In this document: in pieces, positions 57,808-64,000 of the stretch
Numbering within the stretch: position 1 is the stretch's first letter
How the letters are laid out: each line of letters begins with the position of its first letter
The notes under the pieces: generated by a model
The model's input: the letters and a program-made list of their open reading frames with translations, nothing else
Told to the model about the DNA's origin: nothing
The model's database searches: none
Made by a program: the position numbers and the translations under genes
Origin: Tragulus kanchil
Lineage: Eukaryota > Chordata > Mammalia > Artiodactyla > Tragulidae
DNA: 64,000 nt
NCBI GenBank assembly: GCA_022376925.1
Contig: JAIOJX010000002.1
Coordinates: 44,417,001 to 44,481,000, forward strand
Direction of reading: 5' to 3'

Positions 57808-58940
57808 TTATAGCATCAGAGAATCAGTCAATGGGGATAAGAGAGGAGTGAGGGTCCCCCAAATCAAGATTTGCAGAACATTAGACATTCCAGTTACAGG
57901 TTGATAAATGGAACACAATCAACAACAGGCAGACATCAGGTGGGATCAAGAATTACTTCATTTTTTCTTTTTTTTTTTGCATTTACTGTATCTGGGAGGC
58001 TCTCTTTCATTAAATATGAAGGAAAAGAAAAGTGAATGTGATCTTTGAAAACCATTCCAAAATAAGGGAAATTGGCTTTAGGATTAGTGAGGAGTTGTAT
58101 TGAATGTACTCTATCATTTGGGGGGTGAAGAATGATTACTTAGAGGAAGTTAGTTCGGAAGAAACAGAGGCAGAGCAGACCTCTGAAAGTGACCTGTTGC
58201 AGAATCCTGAGGACATTTCAGGAAATGGTTTGGCATGAAGAGAAAGTTTTATATCTCATAAAACTGGTATCTGGGACAATTTATATAGTATTCATTTCAT
58301 ACAAACAATATCCATATTTATAACAGATCTGTCCACGTTGCTTACTGACCACTTCTGTTCACTCTTGCTATGGTTCCTGGGCAGGTGTTTCAGATCCCTA
58401 GCTTTACCTCTTTCTAGACATTCTTACCCCAGATTCTGTGTAGGATTTTATTGGGTTGAATACCAGCACCTCTCAAGTGGTTCCATATGCCAACCCTGGT
58501 GAAGTTACCATTTTTCACTGATCCTTTACTGAGGGTTCCAAGTCTTTTCAGCCTTTTAATCTGAGTTCCTATGGCTTTTCCCTCTTGGCTGCTTGTGGCC
58601 TAATAGCCTTTCTTCCCCTAGGCTCAGTTTCATAGCCCTGCTCAAAAGCAGATGCTCTGGCTCCTTCCACAATGAACACTGCCAATTTCATGGCATTTTC
58701 TTGCAGCTTTTGGCTGTAACTTTCAAGTTTCTGAGGCCCAATTGTAAGACACCATGTGGGACAGACCCAAGAGGAGGGATCTGGTAAGTGGGGAAGAGGA
58801 TATTGTGTAGAACATGTGAAATGAGACAAAATTTATTCTCAAGGTATAAGTCATATTTTTTATCAACTTGGTTTTGTATGATACAGAAGTCAATTGATTA
58901 AAATGAACACATTTCCTATAGGAAGGGAGGAATATTCTTT

Positions 58941-59270
58941 TTATTTATTTATTTATTTATTTATTTATTTTTGGGTGGAGGGGCTGGTTGGGGAGGGAGC
59001 GGTGCAGGTGAGCCACTTCTATTGGTCTTTCATTTATCTATTTTCATCCATCTTTGTTCTTTCGCCCGTGTGGGCCTCCCATCTCAGTGGCCTCTGTTGT
59101 CACAGAGTACCGGCTCTGGGAGCATGCACTCCAGAGCTCCGGCTCCGCAACTGGACACATCAGTCCAGCTGCTCCACGGCACGTGGGATCTTCCCAGGCC
59201 AGGGATCAAACCAGCGCCCCTTGCACTGCAAGGTGGTGTCCTTACCCACTGGACCACCAGGGAAGACCCA
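58941..59270 (-). mobile_element. Young full-length CHR-type tRNA SINE, minus strand
   Basis: A TTTA-repeat tail at the left, reverse B box GGGATCAAACC, and head GGACCACCAGGGAAGACCC at the right. The target-site duplication is GGAATATTCTTT (58929-58940 and 59271-59282). The frames of 247, 107, 89 and 76 codons here are SINE translations plus chance extension. Confidence 0.93.
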
Positions 59271-60032
59271 GGAATATTCTTTAGTGGAGACTGAATGTAT
59301 TCAAGGGGTCTGCTTTTGGCAGTTATTTGTATCTTTAGTCTTTGCTCCTGCATGCTTGCAGTTTACCTTCCAGTTGAGAGACAATCTGCTATCTTCCTGT
59401 ACATGCCCACTCAGTTGCTTCCAGGCTCCATCTTCATTCATATCATGCTTTTTAATTTCTGTTGGAAACATGAACTATTTTACTGTTAGCATTGGCTGCT
59501 CTTTTAATATGGTCTTTCCCTGTTTCTTCCTCTTCCCTACCTCCCCCATAGGTGACAGCCTTTTCTATGAAAATGGCCTGGTAGACATGTCAATCACTAA
59601 AAAAAACATACATGTCAGCTGGCTAGGCCAACTCTGAGAAATGATGAAGACTACCCACTGACTATTGCGAAGCAAAGTGGAATGAGAGAACAATGGGTTG
59701 TCACTGAAAGCAATGGGGAAGGTTAAGACAAAGAGTGATGATCAGGCTCTGGCTCCTTCCACAATGAACACTGCCAATTTCATGGCATTTTCTTGCAGCT
59801 TTTGGCTGTAACTTTCAAGTTTCTGAGGCCCAATTGTAAGACACCATGTGGGACAGACCCAAGAGGAGGGATCTGGTAAGTGGGGAAGAGGATATTGTGT
59901 AGAACATGTGAAATGAGACAAAATTTATTCTCAAGGTATAAGTCATATTTTTTATCAACTTGGTTTTGTATGATACAGAAGTCAATTGATTAAAATGAAC
60001 ACATTTCCTATAGGAAGGGAGGAATATTCTTT

Positions 60033-60362
60033 TTATTTATTTATTTATTTATTTATTTATTTTTGGGTGGAGGGGCTGGTTGGGGAGGGAGCGGTGCAGG
60101 TGAGCCACTTCTATTGGTCTTTCATTTATCTATTTTCATCCATCTTTGTTCTTTCGCCCGTGTGGGCCTCCCATCTCAGTGGCCTCTGTTGTCACAGAGT
60201 ACCGGCTCTGGGAGCATGCACTCCAGAGCTCCGGCTCCGCAACTGGACACATCAGTCCAGCTGCTCCACGGCACGTGGGATCTTCCCAGGCCAGGGATCA
60301 AACCAGCGCCCCTTGCACTGCAAGGTGGTGTCCTTACCCACTGGACCACCAGGGAAGACCCA
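60033..60362 (-). mobile_element. Same SINE, D19 duplicate
   Basis: Offset by 1092 bp from 58941-59270. Confidence 0.92.
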
Positions 60363-60887
60363 GGAATATTCTTTAGTGGAGACTGAATGTATTCAAGGGG
60401 TCTGCTTTTGGCAGTTATTTGTATCTTTAGTCTTTGCTCCTGCATGCTTGCAGTTTACCTTCCAGTTGAGAGACAATCTGCTATCTTCCTGTACATGCCC
60501 ACTCAGTTGCTTCCAGGCTCCATCTTCATTCATATCATGCTTTTTAATTTCTGTTGGAAACATGAACTATTTTACTGTTAGCATTGGCTGCTCTTTTAAT
60601 ATGGTCTTTCCCTGTTTCTTCCTCTTCCCTACCTCCCCCATAGGTGACAGCCTTTTCTATGAAAATGGCCTGGTAGACATGTCAATCACTAAAAAAAACA
60701 TACATGTCAGCTGGCTAGGCCAACTCTGAGAAATGATGAAGACTACCCACTGACTATTGCGAAGCAAAGTGGAATGAGAGAACAATGGGTTGTCACTGAA
60801 AGCAATGGGGAAGGTTAAGACAAAGAGTGATGATCAGGCTTCATGCTGTTAGGTGCACCCCAATCTGTGTGCTTTATCTCTATACCA

Positions 60888-61092
60888 GCAGTTCTCATGT
60901 TGGGGTAATTTTGCTTCTCAAGAGATGTTTGGCAATGTCTAGAGATAACTGTGAAAACAACAACAAGAGAAAACTGTGAGGAGGTGTGTTATTGGCATCT
61001 AGTGAGTAGAAGACAGGGATGCTGATAAACCTCCTATAATCCACAGGACAGCCTCTTATAACAAACAATTCTTTTATCCAAATATTAACAAT
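60888..61092 (+). mobile_element. hAT-type non-autonomous DNA transposon relic
   Basis: CAGCAGTTCTCATGTTGGGG, ATGTTTGGCAATGTCTAGAG, GGCATCTAGTGAGTAGAAG and ACAGGACAGCCTCTTATAAC follow a known old mammalian hAT relic that starts CAGTGGTTCTCAA. Noncoding. Confidence 0.65.
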
Positions 61093-61379
61093 AGAGGAAA
61101 TTATATACCCTCTGTATCATTTAGTTGCTTATAGTCATGATTAGGTCCCAAAAGACTCTACTTCTAGTCTCTTAGGGAGCTTTGTTTCATGAATTAGATC
61201 ATTTGTCACTCAACCCTGAGGCCTGAAACCGAAGTTATTCTACAAAGTAGAAATAAATCATTAAAAAAATTACTGACTCTTGCCTTTTACTACTTAGAGT
61301 TTGCAATGGCTCCCCTTGATTTCTTGGAATCAAAACTGTCTCTTAAGTAGAACAACTCTGATATAAACTGGGAAGGAAA

Positions 61380-61937
61380 GAAAGAGAAAAAATAAATGTA
61401 TATACATATAAAAGATGTATAAATATATATATAAATATATAGCATTGAATATAAATATATAAAAATATATCATTATATTTATATATTTATAATGCATGTA
61501 ATATATGTATGATATAATTATATATAAAAGTGCATATTTTGATATCATTATACCTTATATTTATGAACATATTTCTAATATTATACTACTATAATTGTAA
61601 TTTTATATTTATAAATGTGATTGTACATTTATTACATCACATGTATTGTATTTTAACTTATATAATATGCTTAAGATACATGTTTTATAATAACATATTC
61701 TATTTATAATATGCATTTAATATTTATATTAATTATATGTTATGCAAATATATGCTACATAATATAGTATAATGTATATTCATACAGTAAATATAAATGC
61801 AACATATTATAATATATATATTTATATAAAAATGCAAGTATTTAAATATGTATACATTTGTAGAACTATAAATATATAAAATGCACAATATAACTATATA
61901 AAAATGTGTGTGTGTATGTGTGTGTGTGTGTGTGTGA
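61380..61937. repeat. AT-rich low-complexity stretch ending in (TG)n
   Basis: Dense TATA-type sequence with many ATATAT and TTTATA words is followed by a TG microsatellite at about 61903-61937. The part from 61596 onward recurs in D20. Confidence 0.8.
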
Positions 61938-62106
61938 AGTCATGCCTGACTCTGTGACCTCATGAATTTCCACCTTCCAGGCTCCTCTGTCAATGGAGAA
62001 TACTGGACGGAATTGCCATTTCCTTCTTCAGCAGATCTTCCTAACCCAGGGATACAATCTGCATATCCTGCCTGCATCTCCTGTGTTGGCAGGTGGATTC
62101 TTTACC
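61938..62106 (-). mobile_element. Bov-tA-type SINE, minus strand
   Basis: GTCATGCCTGACTCTGTGACC, GGCTCCTCTGTCAATGG, AACCCAGGGATACAATC and TGTTGGCAGGTGGATTCTTTACCAC follow the reverse of the Bov-tA body. The head is incomplete. The D20 duplicate is at about 63062-63230. Confidence 0.85.
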
Positions 62107-62237
62107 ACGAATATGCATATACAAACATATGCAAATACATTAAACATATATAAGCATATAAACACATAAAATTTTTATATACTTATAATATACTTATAAT
62201 AATATTATATATTAAAATATAATATAGAGAATATATA

Positions 62238-62720
62238 TTCAGTTCAGTTCAGCCGCTCAGTTGTGTCTGACTCTTTGGACTCGCATGGATTGCAGCATCT
62301 CAGACTTCCCTGTTTACCATCTTCTGGAGCTTGCTCAAACTTGTGTCCATTAAGTCAGTGATGCCATCCAACCATATCATCCTCTGTCATCCCCTTCTCC
62401 TTCTGTCTTTTTTTTTCCCAGCATCGGGGTCTTTTCCAATGAATCATCTCTTCGCATCAGGTGGCCAAAGTATTGGAGCTTCAGCTTCAGCATCAGTCCT
62501 TCCCTTCCGCCATAAGGGAGGCATCATCTGTGTACCCGAGGTTATTGATACCTCTCCCGACAATCTTGAGTCCAGCTTGTGCTTCATCCAGCCCAGCAGG
62601 TAGCATGACATACTCTGCATATGAGTTAAATAAGCAGGGTGACAAATATGCAGCCTTAGAAATTACAGATGTACAAGCTGGATTTAGAAAAGGCAGAAGA
62701 TCCAGAGATCAAATTGCCAG
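62238..62720 (-). mobile_element. BovB LINE 3' end with inverted 5' segment (D20 left copy, truncated)
   Basis: The reverse of the BovB 3' end (TTCAGTTCAGTTCAGCCGCTC) runs to about 62658. From 62659 (GAAATTACAGATGTACAAGC) the BovB sequence is in the plus orientation. The left copy stops at the D20 junction; the complete version is at 63364-63875. It also has an internal deletion near 62500-62525. Confidence 0.85.
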
Positions 62721-63061
62721 CTGTAATTTTATATTTATAAATGTGATTGTACATTTATTACATCACATGTATTGTATTTTAACTTATATAATATGCTTAA
62801 GATACATGTTTTATAATAACATATTCTATTTATAATATGCATTTAATATTTATATTAATTATATGTTATGCAAATATATGCTACATAATATAGTATAATG
62901 TATATTCATACAGTAAATATAAATGCAACATATTATAATATATATATTTATATAAAAATGCAAGTATTTAAATATGTATACATTTGTAGAACTATAAATA
63001 TATAAAATGCACAATATAACTATATAAAAATGTGTGTGTGTATGTGTGTGTGTGTGTGTGA

Positions 63062-63230
63062 AGTCATGCCTGACTCTGTGACCTCATGAATTTCCACCTT
63101 CCAGGCTCCTCTGTCAATGGAGAATACTGGACGGAATTGCCATTTCCTTCTTCAGCAGATCTTCCTAACCCAGGGATACAATCTGCATATCCTGCCTGCA
63201 TCTCCTGTGTTGGCAGGTGGATTCTTTACC
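63062..63230 (-). mobile_element. Bov-tA-type SINE, D20 duplicate
   Basis: Same element as 61938-62106. Confidence 0.83.
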
Positions 63231-63363
63231 ACGAATATGCATATACAAACATATGCAAATACATTAAACATATATAAGCATATAAACACATAAAATTTTT
63301 ATATACTTATAATATACTTATAATAATATTATATATTAAAATATAATATAGAGAATATATATT

Positions 63364-63875
63364 CAGTTCAGTTCAGCCGCTCAGTTGTGTCTGACTCTTT
63401 GGACTCGCATGGATTGCAGCATCTCAGACTTCCCTGTTTACCATCTTCTGGAGCTTGCTCAAACTTGTGTCCATTAAGTCAGTGATGCCATCCAACCATA
63501 TCATCCTCTGTCATCCCCTTCTCCTTCTGTCTTTTATTTTTCCCAGCATCGGGGTCTTTTCCAATGAATCATCTCTTCGCATCAGGTGGCCAAAGTATTG
63601 GAGCTTCAGCTTCAGCATCAGTCCTTCCCTTCCGCCATAAGGGAGGCATCATCTGTGTACCCGAGGTTATTGATACCTCTCCCGACAATCTTGAGTCCAG
63701 CTTGTGCTTCATCCAGCCCAGCAGGTAGCATGACATACTCTGCATATGAGTTAAATAAGCAGGGTGACAAATATGCAGCCTTAGAAATTACAGATGTACA
63801 AGCTGGATTTAGAAAAGGCAGAAGATCCAGAGATCAAATTGCCAGCATCCATTGGATCATAGAAAAAGCTAGAGA
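63364..63875 (-). mobile_element. BovB LINE with 5' inversion (complete copy)
   Basis: Minus-strand BovB 3' end from about 63364 to 63782, followed by a plus-strand BovB RT segment (GATGTACAAGCTGGATTTAG to AAAGCTAGAGA). Such an arrangement is the signature of twin priming during LINE insertion. AGAGAATATAT occurs at both ends (63350-63360 and 63871-63881), although the right-hand AGAGA overlaps BovB sequence. Confidence 0.8.
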
Positions 63876-63881
63876 ATATAT

Positions 63882-64000
63882 TATATGTACATATTATATA
63901 TTTTATATCCTACCCTTGCCCTCTCCTGCCTACCTTATTCTCACTCTCATCCCCACTTCTAATCACTGTTCTCCAATACTACATTCCAAGAAGCAGACAG
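63882..64000. other. Unique noncoding sequence at the window edge
   Basis: AT-rich then CT-rich; nothing recognised before the window ends. Confidence 0.4.

Larger units (their letters stand above)
56417..58573. repeat. Direct tandem duplication D18, about 1119-bp unit, with 82-nt filler
   Basis: Copies lie at 56417-57453 and 57536-58573. The 82 nt between (57454-57535) match neither boundary. The left copy overlaps the right copy of D17, so 56417-56568 occurs three times. Two substitutions near the Bov-tA SINE distinguish the copies. Confidence 0.92.
58654..60837. repeat. Direct tandem duplication D19, 1092-bp unit
   Basis: Copies lie at 58654-59745 and 59746-60837, joined at GCT microhomology. 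No difference noticed. Each copy carries the same SINE and the same spurious 247-codon frame. Confidence 0.95.
61596..63845. repeat. Direct tandem duplication D20, about 1125-bp unit
   Basis: Copies lie at 61596-62721 and 62722-63845. The left copy ends inside a BovB element, which continues to about 63875 only in the right copy. Small differences sit in the TG run and a T-run (CTTTTTTTTTCCC against CTTTTATTTTTCCC). Confidence 0.93.

Noticed and set aside
58894..59637. 247-codon plus-strand frame, seen twice (also 59986-60729)
   Set aside because: The first half is the translation of a minus-strand SINE and its TTTA tail; the rest is unremarkable. The second instance is the D19 duplicate.
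1625..63845. Direct repeats as a CRISPR array or satellite
   Set aside because: Units are about 1.1 kb, each pair has a different sequence, and there are no short repeats with regular spacers.
1..64000. Bacterial or phage system (operons, toxin-antitoxin, defence island)
   Set aside because: No coding density, ribosome-binding sites or operon structure. The repeats are mammalian and ruminant throughout.

Overview
This window is mammalian nuclear DNA from a ruminant artiodactyl. The evidence is the dispersed repeats: several copies of the BovB (RTE-type) LINE, Bov-tA SINEs (tRNA-Glu-like head, BovB-derived tail), a dense set of CHR-type tRNA SINEs with intact A and B boxes, artiodactyl L1 3' ends, and LTRs of ruminant endogenous retroviruses. 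Older mammalian repeats (MIR, MER5-like and other hAT relics) are also present. No bacterial or archaeal gene, operon, CRISPR array or phage-like module was seen. No conventional protein-coding gene can be supported; most long open frames are translations of SINEs, LINEs or GC-rich DNA.

Layout. 1-13,588 is repeat-poor AT-rich DNA enclosing a CpG-island complex (about 4.8-8.3 kb, with further GC-rich sequence at 9.0-9.4 kb that is a duplicate). The island is the only promoter-like region. On its minus strand lie two good splice-donor consensus sites and a 33-codon frame (7155-7256) for a small membrane protein with a favourable start context. This is the one credible, unproven gene candidate. 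13.6-32.9 kb is mostly noncoding sequence with SINEs, a 5' half of tRNA-Met at 11.6 kb just before it, relic hAT and MIR elements, and three LTR groups. 32.9-54 kb is LINE-rich: an L1 ORF1 fragment, a long plus-strand BovB carrying nested SINEs and an LTR, a minus-strand BovB, several L1 3' ends, a second plus-strand BovB, and the endonuclease end of another BovB. 54-64 kb holds SINEs, an hAT relic, an AT-rich stretch, and a BovB with an inverted 5' end.

The dominant unexplained structure is a series of 20 head-to-tail direct duplications, each about 1.0-1.16 kb long. They account for roughly 22 kb, about a third of the window. The first eight begin about 3.1-3.3 kb apart. They ignore repeat boundaries, are nearly identical, often carry 8-82 nt of filler at the junction, and show mismatches clustered near the 3' end of the left copy. 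I judge them to be most likely assembly artefacts (unmerged contig overlaps or failed gap closure). Every feature inside them, including the apparently doubled CpG islands, should be counted once until long reads or coverage prove otherwise. I did not find a convincing new biological system.
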